Counted from the stretch's first letter, positions 45,927 to 56,268 are shown. The stretch is DNA of 64,000 bases from Comamonadaceae bacterium (GCA_027485235.1 JAIXRJ010000036.1:1-64000), one strand, 5' to 3'. The notes: generated from the letters alone by a model not told the origin. Numbers and translations: made by a program.

Positions 45927-48900
45927 TCACATATTGCGCCGGTACTGACCGCCCACCTCAAACAAAGCGTTGGTGATCTGACCGAGCGAACAGACGCGCA
46001 CCGCGTCCATCAGCACCTCGAACACATTGCCGTTGTCGATCACGGTTTGCTGCAAGCGTCTGAGCATGGCGGGCGATTCGGTCGCGTGCAGGACGTGAAA
46101 GTCGTGCAGGCGCTGGAGTTGCGACCGCTTTTCTTCTTCGGTCGAGCGGGCCAGTTCCAGCGTTTCCATGACTTCGTCGCCCTTGGGGTTGCGGAAGGTG
46201 TTGACGCCGATGATGGGCAGCTCGCCGGTGTGCTTGAGCATCTCGTAGTGCATCGATTCGTCTTGGATCTTGCCGCGCTGGTAGCCGGTTTCCATGGCGC
46301 CCAACACGCCGCCGCGCTCGGCGATCTTTTCAAACTCGGCCAGCACGGCCTCTTCCAGCAACTCGGTCAGCTCTTCGATGATGAAGGCGCCTTGGCTCGG
46401 GTTCTCGTTCTTGGCCAAACCCCACTCGCGGTTGATGATCAGCTGGATCGCCATGGCACGGCGCACCGAGTCGGCGGTGGGCGTGGTGATGGCTTCGTCA
46501 AACGCGTTGGTGTGCAGGCTGTTGCAGTTGTCGTAAATCGCGATCAGGGCTTGCAGCGTGGTGCGGATGTCGTTGAACTGGATCTCTTGCGCGTGAAGCG
46601 AACGGCCAGAGGTCTGGATGTGGTACTTGAGCTTTTGGCTGCGCTCGTTCGCGCCGTATTTCTCTTTCATGGCCACCGCCCAGATGCGGCGCGCCACACG
46701 GCCCATGACGGTGTACTCGGGGTCCATGCCGTTGCTGAAGAAGAACGACAAGTTCGGTGCGAAATCGTCGATGTGCATGCCACGCGCCAGATACGCTTCC
46801 ACAAAGGTGAAGCCGTTCGACAGCGTGAAGGCCAGCTGGCTGATCGGGTTGGCGCCGGCTTCGGCGATGTGGTAACCGCTGATGGACACCGAGTAGAAGT
46901 TGCGCACGTCGTGGTGCACAAAATACTGCGCCACATCGCCCATGACCTTGAGCGAAAACTCGGTCGAAAAGATGCAGGTGTTTTGGCCTTGGTCCTCTTT
47001 CAGGATGTCGGCCTGCACCGTGCCGCGCACGTTTTGCAGCACCCATGCCTTGATCTTGGCGGCCTCGGTTTCGCTGGGCTCGCGGCCATTCTCGGCCTTG
47101 AACTTGTCGAGGTTCTGGTCGATGGCCGTGTTCATGAACATGGCCAGAATCGAAGGCGCAGGGCCGTTGATGGTCATCGACACGCTGGTGGTCGGGTTGC
47201 ACAGGTCAAAGCCTGAATACAGCACCTTCATGTCGTCCAGCGTGGCCACGTTCACACCCGAGTTGCCGATCTTGCCGTAGATGTCCGGACGCAGGTCGGG
47301 GTCGTTGCCGTACAGCGTGACCGAGTCAAAAGCCGTGGACAGGCGCTTGGCGGGCAGGCCTTCGCTCACCAACTTGAAGCGGCGGTTGGTGCGGAAGGGG
47401 TCGCCTTCACCGGCGAACATGCGGGTCGGGTCTTCGCCCTCGCGCTTGAAGGCGAAGGTGCCTGCGGTGTAGGGGTAGCTGCCGGGCACGTTGTCCAGCA
47501 TCAACCACTTGAGGATTTCGCCATCGTCTTCGTATCGGGGCAAGGCCACCTTGCGGATGGTGGTGCCAGACAAGCTCTGGGTGGTCAGCGCGGTGCGGAT
47601 TTCCTTGTCGCGAATTTTCACCACGTACTCGTCGCCCGCATAGGCTTTTTGCAGGTCGGGCCACTGGGCCAGCAACTTTTTAGCCGTCGGGTCTTGGCTT
47701 TCTTCACGGGCCACAGCCAGGTCGACGGCCGCTTCGGCCGCTTTGGCGCGACCGGCTTTGCCCACTTCGAGCATGCGGGCCGCAGCGCGCAGTTGCTGGA
47801 TTTCGCGGGCCAAGCGAGATTGCTCGATGGCGCGCTTTTTGTAGCCGCGCACGGTGTTGCTGATTTCGGCCAGGTACCGGCTGCGGGCCCCGGGCACCAC
47901 CGGATTTTGGTGGGTGCTGTGGCGCACCTTGACCACGGGCAGGCGGCCATCGGTGGTGGGCATGCCCAGTTCGGCCAGTCGGGCTTTGAGGGCTTGGTAA
48001 AGGGCCGTGACGCCGTCGTCGTTGAAGCGCGCCGCCATGGTGCCAAACACCGGCATTTGCTCGGTGGGCACGGTCCAGGCTTCCTGGTTGCGCTGCACTT
48101 GCTTGGCCACGTCCCGCAGGGCGTCAGATGCGCCCTTGCGGTCGAATTTGTTGATGGCGATGAACTCGGCGAAGTCGAGCATGTCGATTTTTTCGAGCTG
48201 GCTGGCCGCGCCGAACTCGGGCGTCATCACGTACATGGGCACATCCACATGCGGCACGATGGCGGCGTCGCCTTGGCCAATGCCCGAAGTCTCCACCACG
48301 ATCAGGTCAAAGCCCGCCACCTTGCAGGCCGCCACCACGTCGGGCAGGGCGGCTGATATTTCGGAGCCGAAGTCACGCGTGGCCAGCGAACGCATGAACA
48401 CGCGCGGGCCTTGTGACCAAGGTGAAATCGCGTTCATGCGGATGCGGTCACCCAGCAAAGCGCCACCGCTCTTGCGGCGCGAGGGGTCGATGGAAATCAC
48501 GGCCACGCGCAGCGCGTCGCCCTGGTCCAGGCGCAGGCGGCGGATCAATTCGTCGGTCAGCGATGACTTGCCCGCACCGCCGGTGCCGGTGATGCCCAGC
48601 ACGGGCACTTTCTTTTGCGCCGCTTGCTCACGCACTGCCGCCACCACCTTCGCGTCGGCCTTGTCGTTCTCCAGCGCGGTGATCAGTTGTGCCAAAGCGC
48701 GCCAATTCATTTCGCCGTGGCCCTGAATCGCGGCCACATCTTTGGGGGCCAAGGGGCTGATGTCTTTGTCGCAGCGCATCACCATCTCGCCGATCATCCC
48801 GGACAAGCCCATTTTTTGGCCGTCTTCGGGGCTGAAAATGCGCACGCCATGCTCGGCCAGCATGCGGATCTCGGATGGCACGATCACACCGCCCCCGCCG

Positions 48901-49217
48901 CCAAACACCTGGATGTGCTCGCCGCCCCGGGCCTTGAGCAGTTCGGTCATGTAGGTGAAGTATTCGTTGTGCCCGCCCTGGTACGAGCTGATGGCGATGC
49001 CCTGCGCGTCTTCTTGCAGGGCGGCGGTCACCACCTCGTCCACCGAGCGGTTGTGGCCCAGGTGGATGACTTCGGCGCCCATGCTTTGCAAGATGCGGCG
49101 CATGATGTTGATGGCCGCGTCGTGGCCGTCAAACAGCGAGGCGGCGGTGACAAAACGCACCTTGTGGGTGGGACGGTATTCGGCCAAAGCCTTGAATTCT
49201 GCGGAAAGGTCGGTCAT
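45927..49217 (-). CDS. icmF: Fused isobutyryl-CoA mutase IcmF
   Basis: Coenzyme B12-dependent mutase that interconverts isobutyryl-CoA and n-butyryl-CoA, fused to its own G-protein chaperone (1096 residues). Order: B12-binding domain with the IcmF-type DGHDAAIN (Asp30, His32) and GGGGGVIVP, a MeaB-like GTPase with P-loop GTGGAGKSS at about 214-222, then the substrate-binding mutase barrel. The linker carries [18 protein letters not shown]. It links branched-chain carbon to short-chain acyl-CoA metabolism. A strong palindrome lies in its promoter. Confidence 0.95.
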   Translation of the reverse strand: MTDLSAEFKALAEYRPTHKVRFVTAASLFDGHDAAINIMRRILQSMGAEVIHLGHNRSVDEVVTAALQEDAQGIAISSYQGGHNEYFTYMTELLKARGGEHIQVFGGGGGVIVPSEIRMLAEHGVRIFSPEDGQKMGLSGMIGEMVMRCDKDISPLAPKDVAAIQGHGEMNWRALAQLITALENDKADAKVVAAVREQAAQKKVPVLGITGTGGAGKSSLTDELIRRLRLDQGDALRVAVISIDPSRRKSGGALLGDRIRMNAISPWSQGPRVFMRSLATRDFGSEISAALPDVVAACKVAGFDLIVVETSGIGQGDAAIVPHVDVPMYVMTPEFGAASQLEKIDMLDFAEFIAINKFDRKGASDALRDVAKQVQRNQEAWTVPTEQMPVFGTMAARFNDDGVTALYQALKARLAELGMPTTDGRLPVVKVRHSTHQNPVVPGARSRYLAEISNTVRGYKKRAIEQSRLAREIQQLRAAARMLEVGKAGRAKAAEAAVDLAVAREESQDPTAKKLLAQWPDLQKAYAGDEYVVKIRDKEIRTALTTQSLSGTTIRKVALPRYEDDGEILKWLMLDNVPGSYPYTAGTFAFKREGEDPTRMFAGEGDPFRTNRRFKLVSEGLPAKRLSTAFDSVTLYGNDPDLRPDIYGKIGNSGVNVATLDDMKVLYSGFDLCNPTTSVSMTINGPAPSILAMFMNTAIDQNLDKFKAENGREPSETEAAKIKAWVLQNVRGTVQADILKEDQGQNTCIFSTEFSLKVMGDVAQYFVHHDVRNFYSVSISGYHIAEAGANPISQLAFTLSNGFTFVEAYLARGMHIDDFAPNLSFFFSNGMDPEYTVMGRVARRIWAVAMKEKYGANERSQKLKYHIQTSGRSLHAQEIQFNDIRTTLQALIAIYDNCNSLHTNAFDEAITTPTADSVRRAMAIQLIINREWGLAKNENPSQGAFIIEELTELLEEAVLAEFEKIAERGGVLGAMETGYQRGKIQDESMHYEMLKHTGELPIIGVNTFRNPKGDEVMETLELARSTEEEKRSQLQRLHDFHVLHATESPAMLRRLQQTVIDNGNVFEVLMDAVRVCSLGQITNALFEVGGQYRRNM

Positions 49218-49730
49218 GGCTGTCTCCGGGCCGAAAGGAAAGTTGGAGGATAAGGAAGAACGGTCTTCTTGACGTTTACGTAAACGTCAATCATAGCGCC
49301 AAGCCTTTGTTTGTCGAGTGACGTGTCCTGAGGCTGGGGCTCGGATGTCGTATTTTGTGTCGATTCAGACTTGTGCGTGGTAGATAATCGAAATTTGCCT
49401 GCCTTGCAAGTGCTTGTTGCTGGCAAAGGCTTTTTCACGAGACGCATGTCGAGATTTGTTGATGACCCTCATGGCCCCCTGTCTGCACAAGCATTTTCGC
49501 GTCAAGATCCGTCCGGCGATGGTCGTGGCCTGGTCCGTCGTTGAATTCGGCTTACCCGGTTTGGCGGCTGCACACACCCTCAAAATCGACTTGGCCTCTC
49601 CACAAGCCCCTCAAAGCGCCTGCAAACAGGCTGTTCACACGCCCCGCAGAAAGTCTTCTGCTCGAACATGCCAAGGCAGACTCGGCTCAAAGCAAACGCG
49701 ATATCCGCGCACAACAACTCTCACCGCTCC
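49218..49730 (+). other. icmF / T1SS divergent region
   Basis: About 510 bases without a convincing gene. It contains the icmF palindrome. A 106-residue reading frame at 49414-49734 and a 65-residue one at 49541-49738 overlap it and have no recognisable similarity. They could be remnants of an upstream T1SS component, but nothing supports that directly. Confidence 0.4.
49269..49290. promoter_or_regulatory. Perfect 22-base palindrome in icmF promoter
   Basis: Two 11-base arms, TTGACGTTTAC followed directly by its exact reverse complement, lie about 52 bases upstream of the icmF start. It resembles LiuR-type or TetR-type operators (TTTACGT...ACGTAAA) linked to branched-chain amino acid and fatty acid degradation. 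A dedicated regulator is inferred, not seen. Confidence 0.65.
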
Positions 49731-51920
49731 ATGACTGACACGTCTTCACCCCTCAGTCCCCTGGGCCCTGCCCAGCCCAGCTACCAACAAGACCCCGAAC
49801 TTGCCACCTTGCTTTCGCGCCTGGCCGCGCTGCAAGGGCACTCGGTGCCCGCCTACCGATTTGGCATGGTCGACCAAACCGCCGATGGTGTCGACCTGGC
49901 CAGTCTCAGTCGCAAGCACCGCGCCATCGAGTTGTGGAGCGTGCATTTCGCTTCGGCCGCCATCAGCGAAGTGCCTGCACTGCAGCTGAGCAAAGGCCAG
50001 TTCCCGCTGGTGTGGGTCTCCGAAGACGGCGCGCAAGTGCTCATGCTGCGCGGCAAACTCAGCCACGGCGGTTGCACCACCGAAGACCACCAAGGCCGCG
50101 TCGGCGAAGTCAGCCTGCTGGCCTTGGAAAAAGGCCACATCCTGGCCCTGCACGTGAGCGCCTTGCAAGACGCCGAACAACACACCGGTCCCAAAACCGC
50201 GGGCGAGTGGTTCATGTTCTCGCTCAGCCGCTACCGCTCGTCCTTCATGGACGCGGTCTTTGCCACCTTCATCATCAGTTTCATTGGCCTGCTGGCCGCC
50301 ATGTACTCCATGCAGGTCTACGACCGCGTGGTGCCCAGCAAAGGCTATTCCACGCTGCTGGTGCTCACCGTGGGGGTGCTGATCTCGATTGCGCTGGAGT
50401 TGGTCATCAAGCAAGTGCGCGCCCACATGGTCGAGCGCGCCTGCAAAGCCATTGACCAAGAGCTCTCCGCTGTCTTCTTTGGCAAAGCGCTGGACATCCG
50501 CATGGACGCACGCCCCCGCACCGTGGGCACCTTCGCCTCGCAAATCCGCCACTTCGAATCGGTCCGCAGCTTCCTCACCTCGTCCACCTTGTTCATCCTG
50601 GCCGACGCGCCGTTTGCCCTGCTGTTTGTGGCGGTCATCGGCATGATCTCCTGGCAAGTGGCCCTGGTGCCCCTGCTCATGGTGCCCTTGGCGATTGTGC
50701 TGGGTCTGTCGTTTCGCAAGCCCATCGAAACATACACCGCCTTGCACATGGCCGAATCCAACCGCAAGAACGGCCTGCTGATCGAAGCCATCGACGGCAT
50801 CGAATCCATCAAGGCCGCCAATGGCGAATGGAAACTGCTCGACCGCTGGCGTCAACTCACGGCCACCATCGCCCAGGGCGAATTGCAAATGCGTGCCCTC
50901 ACCACCTTGTCGACCAACGTCACGCAAGTCATGCAGCAAATCACCTATGTGGGCATGGTCAGCGTGGGCGCTTACGTCATCACCACCGGCGAGCTCACCA
51001 TGGGCGGCCTGATCGCGTGCACCATCATCAGCGGTCGCGCCCTGTCGCCGCTGGCGCAGTTCCCCGGTCTGATCGTGCAGTGGAAGCATGCGCAAATCGC
51101 GCTCAAGGGCCTGGACGGCATCATGGCCATGCCCAGCGACCGCGACCCCGAAACCCGCCTGGTGGTGCCGCAAAGCTGCCAAGGCCAGGTCCGGCTCGAG
51201 AAAGTCGGCTTCGCCTACAGCGAAAAGCACCCCATCCTCGAAGTGCCTGCCCTGGCCTTTGCCCCGGGCGAGCGTGTGGCCATTCTCGGCGCGGTGGGCT
51301 CGGGCAAATCCACCCTCATCAAGATTTTGTCGGGCCTGTACAAGCCCAGTGTCGGCAACGTGTTTCTGGACAACGTCGACGTCACCCAATTGGCCCCCGA
51401 ATTTGTGCGCGAACACATGGGCTACCTGCCGCAAGACGTGCGCCTGTTCCAGGGCAGCTTGCGCGAGAACCTCACGCTGGGCATGCCCTCGCCCAGCGAC
51501 AGCCAGATCCTGCGCGCCGCCGCCATGACCGGTTTGGATCTGGTCATCCAGAACCACCCCAAAGGTCTGGAGTTGGACATCTCCGAGGGCGGCAATGGCC
51601 TCTCGGGCGGCCAACGCCAGCTGGTGGGCATCACCCGCATGCTGCTGCAGCAACCGCGCATCATGCTGCTGGACGAGCCCACCGCCTCCATGGATGCACA
51701 GCTCGAAAACCGCGTCATGCACCACCTCTTCAACGAACTCGCCCCCGAGTCGCTGCTGGTGGTGGTGACCCACAAGCCCGCATTGCTCGCCTACGTCAAC
51801 CGCGTGATCGTGATCGACAAAGGCCGCATCGTGCTCGACGGCCCGCGTGATGCTGTGCTGGCCCGCCTGCGTGGCAACACCGAAACCACCCCCCCTGTCC
51901 CAGCCGAGGCCAAAGCATGA
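49731..51920 (+). CDS. Type I secretion system permease/ATPase
   Basis: Inner-membrane ABC exporter of 729 residues, LapB/HlyB-like. An N-terminal C39-like domain without the catalytic Cys (about 1-135) docks substrates. The transmembrane domain (about 160-450) follows, then the nucleotide-binding domain with Walker A GAVGSGKST at 520-528, signature LSGGQ and Walker B IMLLDEPT. A typical substrate is a large RTX adhesin. None is in the window. The start of the HlyD gene overlaps the stop (ATGA). Confidence 0.92.
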   Translation: MTDTSSPLSPLGPAQPSYQQDPELATLLSRLAALQGHSVPAYRFGMVDQTADGVDLASLSRKHRAIELWSVHFASAAISEVPALQLSKGQFPLVWVSEDGAQVLMLRGKLSHGGCTTEDHQGRVGEVSLLALEKGHILALHVSALQDAEQHTGPKTAGEWFMFSLSRYRSSFMDAVFATFIISFIGLLAAMYSMQVYDRVVPSKGYSTLLVLTVGVLISIALELVIKQVRAHMVERACKAIDQELSAVFFGKALDIRMDARPRTVGTFASQIRHFESVRSFLTSSTLFILADAPFALLFVAVIGMISWQVALVPLLMVPLAIVLGLSFRKPIETYTALHMAESNRKNGLLIEAIDGIESIKAANGEWKLLDRWRQLTATIAQGELQMRALTTLSTNVTQVMQQITYVGMVSVGAYVITTGELTMGGLIACTIISGRALSPLAQFPGLIVQWKHAQIALKGLDGIMAMPSDRDPETRLVVPQSCQGQVRLEKVGFAYSEKHPILEVPALAFAPGERVAILGAVGSGKSTLIKILSGLYKPSVGNVFLDNVDVTQLAPEFVREHMGYLPQDVRLFQGSLRENLTLGMPSPSDSQILRAAAMTGLDLVIQNHPKGLELDISEGGNGLSGGQRQLVGITRMLLQQPRIMLLDEPTASMDAQLENRVMHHLFNELAPESLLVVVTHKPALLAYVNRVIVIDKGRIVLDGPRDAVLARLRGNTETTPPVPAEAKA

Positions 51921-53128
51921 ACCTGTTCTGGGTGTTCAAACACCGCTCCTCTGACATCAATCCGCGCTTTGCGCCCGCAAGCCCCTTCAAAGTGGGCGGC
52001 CTGCGCCTGGTGGTGTGGATCACTTTCTTCACCTTGCTCATCTTTGTGCTGTGGTCCATGTGGGCCAGCCTGGACCAAATCACCCGCGCCCCCGGCTCGG
52101 TCATTGCCAGCTCCAAAACGCAAATCATCCAGTCGCAAGAAGGCGGCACCATCGCCGACTTGCTGGTCAAAGAAGGCGACACGGTTGACGCTGGTCAAGT
52201 GTTGTTGCAGTTTGAACGCGTCCGTTTTGAAACCAGCTACCTCGAAGCCCGTGCCAAATCCGCCGGCCTGGCCGCCACCGTGGCGCGCCTGCAAGCCGAA
52301 GTTTTGGGCACCCCGCTGAAGTTCCCCGCTGAACTGAAAAACTACCCCGAGTTCAAGGAGAGCCAGACCATGCTCTTCAAGAAACGCCAGTCCGCCATCC
52401 GTGAGGACATTTCGGCCCTGGACGGCATGATCGCGCTGGTTGAAAAAGAACTCGCCATGACGCAACCCTTGCTCAAAACCGGCGACGTCAGCCAAACCGA
52501 CATCCTGCGTTTGCAGCGCCAGGTGGCCGAACTCAAATCGCAAGCCACCAACAAGCGCAACAAATACTTCCAGGACGCCCAAGCCGAGCTGGGCAAAGCC
52601 CAAGAAGACCTGGCCGGTGTGCAGCAAAACATGGCCCAGCGCAAAAGCCAGCTCGAGCTGACCGAGCTGCGCGCCCCCGTGCACGGCGTCGTCAAAAACG
52701 TGCGCATCACCACCCTGGGTGGCGTCATCCGCCCCGGCGAAGAAGTCATGCAAATCGTCCCGCTCGAAGACGACTTGGTGATCCAGGCCAAAGTCTCGTC
52801 TGCCGACATCGCTTTCCTCAAACCCGGGCAAGACGTGCGCGTCAAGATCGATGCCTATGACTACACCGTTTACGGCGAACTGTCCGGCAAGCTCACCTAC
52901 ATCAGCGCCGACACCCTGAGCGAAGACCTGCGCCAAGGCGAACAACCGTATTACCGCGCCCAGGTGCGCACCACGGGCCGCCAATTCAGCGGACGGCCCG
53001 ACGAAAAGCTCGAAATCCAACCCGGCATGACCGCCACCATCGAAGTCAAAACCGGCCAACGCACCGTCTTCCAGTACCTGACCAAGCCCATCGTCAAAAC
53101 CTTGAGCCAGTCGCTGGGCGAACGCTGA
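51917..53128 (+). CDS. HlyD family type I secretion adaptor
   Basis: Periplasmic adaptor of 403 residues linking the ABC exporter to a TolC channel. A single transmembrane helix (about 30-50) precedes a lipoyl half-motif (GTIADLLVKEGDTVDAGQVLLQ), a long coiled coil (about 90-250) and the closing LRAPVHGVVKNV beta-barrel. No TolC homologue is adjacent. Coupled to the exporter through ATGA. Confidence 0.92.
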   Translation: MNLFWVFKHRSSDINPRFAPASPFKVGGLRLVVWITFFTLLIFVLWSMWASLDQITRAPGSVIASSKTQIIQSQEGGTIADLLVKEGDTVDAGQVLLQFERVRFETSYLEARAKSAGLAATVARLQAEVLGTPLKFPAELKNYPEFKESQTMLFKKRQSAIREDISALDGMIALVEKELAMTQPLLKTGDVSQTDILRLQRQVAELKSQATNKRNKYFQDAQAELGKAQEDLAGVQQNMAQRKSQLELTELRAPVHGVVKNVRITTLGGVIRPGEEVMQIVPLEDDLVIQAKVSSADIAFLKPGQDVRVKIDAYDYTVYGELSGKLTYISADTLSEDLRQGEQPYYRAQVRTTGRQFSGRPDEKLEIQPGMTATIEVKTGQRTVFQYLTKPIVKTLSQSLGER

Positions 53129-53674
53129 ACCGCCCATCCCCGCCCATCGTCGCCCATCGCCACGCACCGGTGGGCCCGACTGTCCCCTTGGTCAGCACCG
53201 CTGCGGGTCCTGACACGGAGCCCATCTCTTCATTCTTCCCGGCCATGGCGTCGGGCCTCGCGCTGATGCACTGCAGCACATCCGGCAAACGGCGCTGGAC
53301 GGGGTCCTGTGTGCCAAAGGCAAACCCTTTCTGAACCAAGCCCACCCTGGTGGCTGAGCGGGTCACCACGCCATGACATCCCATCGCTTCAAGCAGCGCT
53401 GGGGATTCTGGTGTGTGGGCATGAGTGTGGTTTTGGTTATTTCAAATTGATAAATTTAATTTATAAATCAAATTTAACTAAATTAATAATATATTTATAC
53501 ATAAATTTTTACAAATGTATTCTTTTAAATTACAAAAACATCAAAACTTTCATATGTCAAACGCTAGAATTCAACGCTGTTCAACAGCCCCAGCAAGGGC
53601 TTTTAGGGTGTCTAAAGCTGCTTCAAAGTCAGCAGTGGGCACTGCGGTAGCCTGCCCGTCAATCCATTCACCCC
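53129..53674 (+). other. Intergenic region with AT-rich core
   Basis: About 546 bases. The first 300 are GC-rich and featureless. 53440-53565 is strikingly AT-rich (about 85% by eye) and likely holds the promoter of the polysaccharide operon, possibly a site for H-NS-like silencing. No gene is seen. Confidence 0.45.
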
Positions 53675-56065
53675 ATGCCATCCCCAACTCCAGCACCAAG
53701 CCTCAGCGCAGTTGTTTTACGTGCGTTCCGGCACCCCGCACTGGGACTGATCCTGGGTGCCGCCCTGATGTTGCCGACTTTGTCACCAGCACAAGGCACA
53801 GGCACTGACACCACGGTTGAAGCCCCCCTCATGAGCGGTGGCTTGGGCAAAGCCGCAGATGCCAACGCCATGGGCGGCGCTGCCGCAGCGGCGGGCCTGG
53901 CAGGAGGTGTGGGCGGTGCAGGCATCCAGGGGCTGGGTGGCCGCGCAGCAATCCAGGGCTTGCAGCCCCAAGTGGGCGCAGGCGCACAAAGCCAAAACAC
54001 CACAGCCGCTTTGGGCGCAGCGCCTGCCCTGGGCCAAACCCAGTTCCAGCGCTTCGTGCAAGAGGCCACCGGCAAAGCGCTGCCGCTCTACGGCTACAAC
54101 CTGTTTGACCGCAGCCGCTTCCCCAGCTTGACCGATGTGCCCGTGCCCGCCAACTACGTGGTGGGCCCTGGTGACGAAATTGACCTCAAAATCTGGGGCG
54201 CTGTCGATGTGGCCATGCGCCTGCCGGTGGACCGCAACGGCCAAATCACCGTGCCCAAAGTCGGCCCCATCACCGTGGCCGGCACCCCCGCCAGCGAACT
54301 CGACGCCCACCTCAAAAAACAAGTCGGCCGGGTGTTTGCCAACTTCGAGCTCAGCGCTTCCCTGGGCCGCCTGCGCTCCATGCAAATCTTTGTGGTGGGC
54401 CAAGCTCGCAACCCTGGTGCCTACACCGTGTCCAGCCTGTCGACGCTGATCAGTGCTTTGTTTGAAAGCGGCGGCCCTGCAGCCAATGGCAGCATGCGCG
54501 CCGTGCAACTGGTGCGCGGGGGCAAAACCGTCACCACCCTCGATCTGTACAAATTCATCCACGCCGGTGAAACCGCCGCCGACGCCCGCTTGCTGCCCGG
54601 CGACGTCATCGTGGTGCCTGGCGCCGGTCCCCGTGTGGCGGTGACTGGTGCCACTGACACGCCCGCCATTTTTGAACTGGCCAGCGCTGAGGAAAGCATC
54701 GGCCAACTGCTGAGCTACAGCGCCGGATCGCAAACGCTCACCACCCCAAACAAAGCGCTTTTGGAGCGGGTCAACAAGCAACAAGCCAAAACCCCCCGAG
54801 AAGTGCAAGAACGCACGCTCGACGCCGCAGGCCTCCAGACCACCGTGCGCGACGGCGACTTGCTCATCCTCTTCAAAATCAGCAGCCAGTTTGCCAATGC
54901 GGTCACCCTGCGGGGCAATGTGGCCTCGCCTCTGCGCTATGTGTTCAAACCCGGCATGCGCGTGTCCGACCTGGTGCCCGAAGCCGATGCTTTGATCTTG
55001 CCCGACTATTACAGCCGCAAGAACAGCTCGGTCCAATACGAAAGCGGCCGCAACGTGTCGGGTGAACGTGTGGTCAACGACGTCAAAAGCCAGTTGACCG
55101 AAATCAACTGGGACTACGCCGCCATCGAACGTCTGGACCCCAAAGCCGTCAAAACCACCTTGATCCCCTTCAACCTGGGCAAGGCCATCAAAGACAAAGA
55201 CCCGGCCCACAACATCGAGCTCATGCCCGGTGACGTGGTCACCATCTTTGGCGTGGACGACATCCCCGTGCCGCTGGAAAAGCGCACCCAATTTGTGCGC
55301 ATTGGTGGCGAAGTCAAAGTGCCCGGCATCTACCAACTCAGCCCGGGCGAAACACTGCCCCAACTGCTGCAGCGTGCAGGCGGCCTGAGCCGCGATGCTT
55401 ATCTTTACGGCACCGTCTTCAGCCGCGAAAGCACCCGCGCCCAGCAGCAAGAAAACCTCAACCAAGCCATTCGCCGCATGGAGGCACAAATCAACTCGCA
55501 GTCCGCCACGTCCTTGCAAAACGTCTACGACAAAGAAAACGCGGGCAATGTGCAAGCCCAACTGGCGGGTCAACGCTTGATGCTCGATCGCCTGCGCAGC
55601 CTCAGAGCCAGTGGCCGCATCGCCCTGGAGATGGACGCCGAGCGCCCCGAACTGCCTGCCCTGAGCCTGCAAGATGGGGACAGCATCACCGTGCCCAGCA
55701 AGCCCAGCTTTGTGGCCGTGTTTGGCGCCGTGCTGGCCGAGAACTCTTTTATCCACCGCAGCAACGCCACCGTGGGCGACTACATCGACAAAGCCGGCCC
55801 CACCCGCGAAGCCGACCTGAACGCCGCCATGCTCATCCGCAGCGACGGCACCGTGATGGCCAACCGCGCTCAACGCAGCTGGGTGGGCTATGGCCACCTG
55901 GGCTTCCTGAACACCCGCCTGCAACCAGGCGATTCCATCTTCATCCCCGAAGTGCTCGACCGCCGCACCGCCTACACCCAATTCATCCAAGGCGCCAAAG
56001 ACTGGACCGCCATCCTCTACCAATTCGGCATCGGCGCCGCCGCCCTCAGAACCCTGCGCAACTGA
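53675..56065 (+). CDS. Polysaccharide export protein (Wza-like, SLBB)
   Basis: Outer-membrane/periplasmic export protein of 796 residues. A signal sequence (about 1-40, ends SPAQG) is followed by an unusual Gly/Ala/Gln-rich low-complexity stretch (about 54-115). The poly_export domain begins at VVGPGDEIDLKIWG. Several SLBB repeats follow (FVVGQARNPGAYTV, VTLRGNVASPLRY, VRIGGEVKVPGIYQL, FGAVLAENSFIHR). No lipobox Cys is seen, unlike classical Wza. It resembles large SLBB proteins of polysaccharide loci. Confidence 0.88.
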   Translation: MPSPTPAPSLSAVVLRAFRHPALGLILGAALMLPTLSPAQGTGTDTTVEAPLMSGGLGKAADANAMGGAAAAAGLAGGVGGAGIQGLGGRAAIQGLQPQVGAGAQSQNTTAALGAAPALGQTQFQRFVQEATGKALPLYGYNLFDRSRFPSLTDVPVPANYVVGPGDEIDLKIWGAVDVAMRLPVDRNGQITVPKVGPITVAGTPASELDAHLKKQVGRVFANFELSASLGRLRSMQIFVVGQARNPGAYTVSSLSTLISALFESGGPAANGSMRAVQLVRGGKTVTTLDLYKFIHAGETAADARLLPGDVIVVPGAGPRVAVTGATDTPAIFELASAEESIGQLLSYSAGSQTLTTPNKALLERVNKQQAKTPREVQERTLDAAGLQTTVRDGDLLILFKISSQFANAVTLRGNVASPLRYVFKPGMRVSDLVPEADALILPDYYSRKNSSVQYESGRNVSGERVVNDVKSQLTEINWDYAAIERLDPKAVKTTLIPFNLGKAIKDKDPAHNIELMPGDVVTIFGVDDIPVPLEKRTQFVRIGGEVKVPGIYQLSPGETLPQLLQRAGGLSRDAYLYGTVFSRESTRAQQQENLNQAIRRMEAQINSQSATSLQNVYDKENAGNVQAQLAGQRLMLDRLRSLRASGRIALEMDAERPELPALSLQDGDSITVPSKPSFVAVFGAVLAENSFIHRSNATVGDYIDKAGPTREADLNAAMLIRSDGTVMANRAQRSWVGYGHLGFLNTRLQPGDSIFIPEVLDRRTAYTQFIQGAKDWTAILYQFGIGAAALRTLRN

Positions 56066-56071
56066 ACCCGC

Positions 56072-56256
56072 AGGAGCCGCACCCCGTGCGCGATGGTTCC
56101 CAATCGCGCGCAGGGCGCAGCTCCCACAAACCCCAAACCCCTTTGTAGGAGCCGCACCCCGTGCGCGATGGTTCCAAATCGCGCGCAGGGCGCAACTCCC
56201 ACAAACTCCAAACCCCTTTGTAGGAGCCGCACCCCGTGCGCGATGGCTTGCAAACC
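56072..56256. repeat. 75-bp tandem REP-like array
   Basis: Copies of GGAGCCGCACCCCGTGCGCG begin at about 56072, 56147 and 56222 (period 75), separated by inverted copies AATCGCGCGCAGGGCGCAGC. It fills the gap between the export and chain-length genes, so any cotranscript must pass through two to three strong hairpins. Confidence 0.88.
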
Positions 56257-56268
56257 CCAACACCCACT

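Noticed and set aside
49414..49734. 106-codon plus-strand frame before the T1SS exporter
   Set aside because: No recognisable protein, weak start context, and it runs into the exporter start in another frame.
49746..51773. 675-codon minus-strand frame opposite the ABC exporter
   Set aside because: Antisense shadow; Walker motifs are on the plus strand.
56072..56256. CRISPR-like array with 75-bp period
   Set aside because: The 'spacers' are inverted copies of the same element; two to three units only; no cas genes.
53783..56263. 826-codon minus-strand frame opposite the exporter gene
   Set aside because: Antisense shadow; His/Gly-rich sequence without domains, and the plus strand has a clear signal peptide and SLBB repeats.
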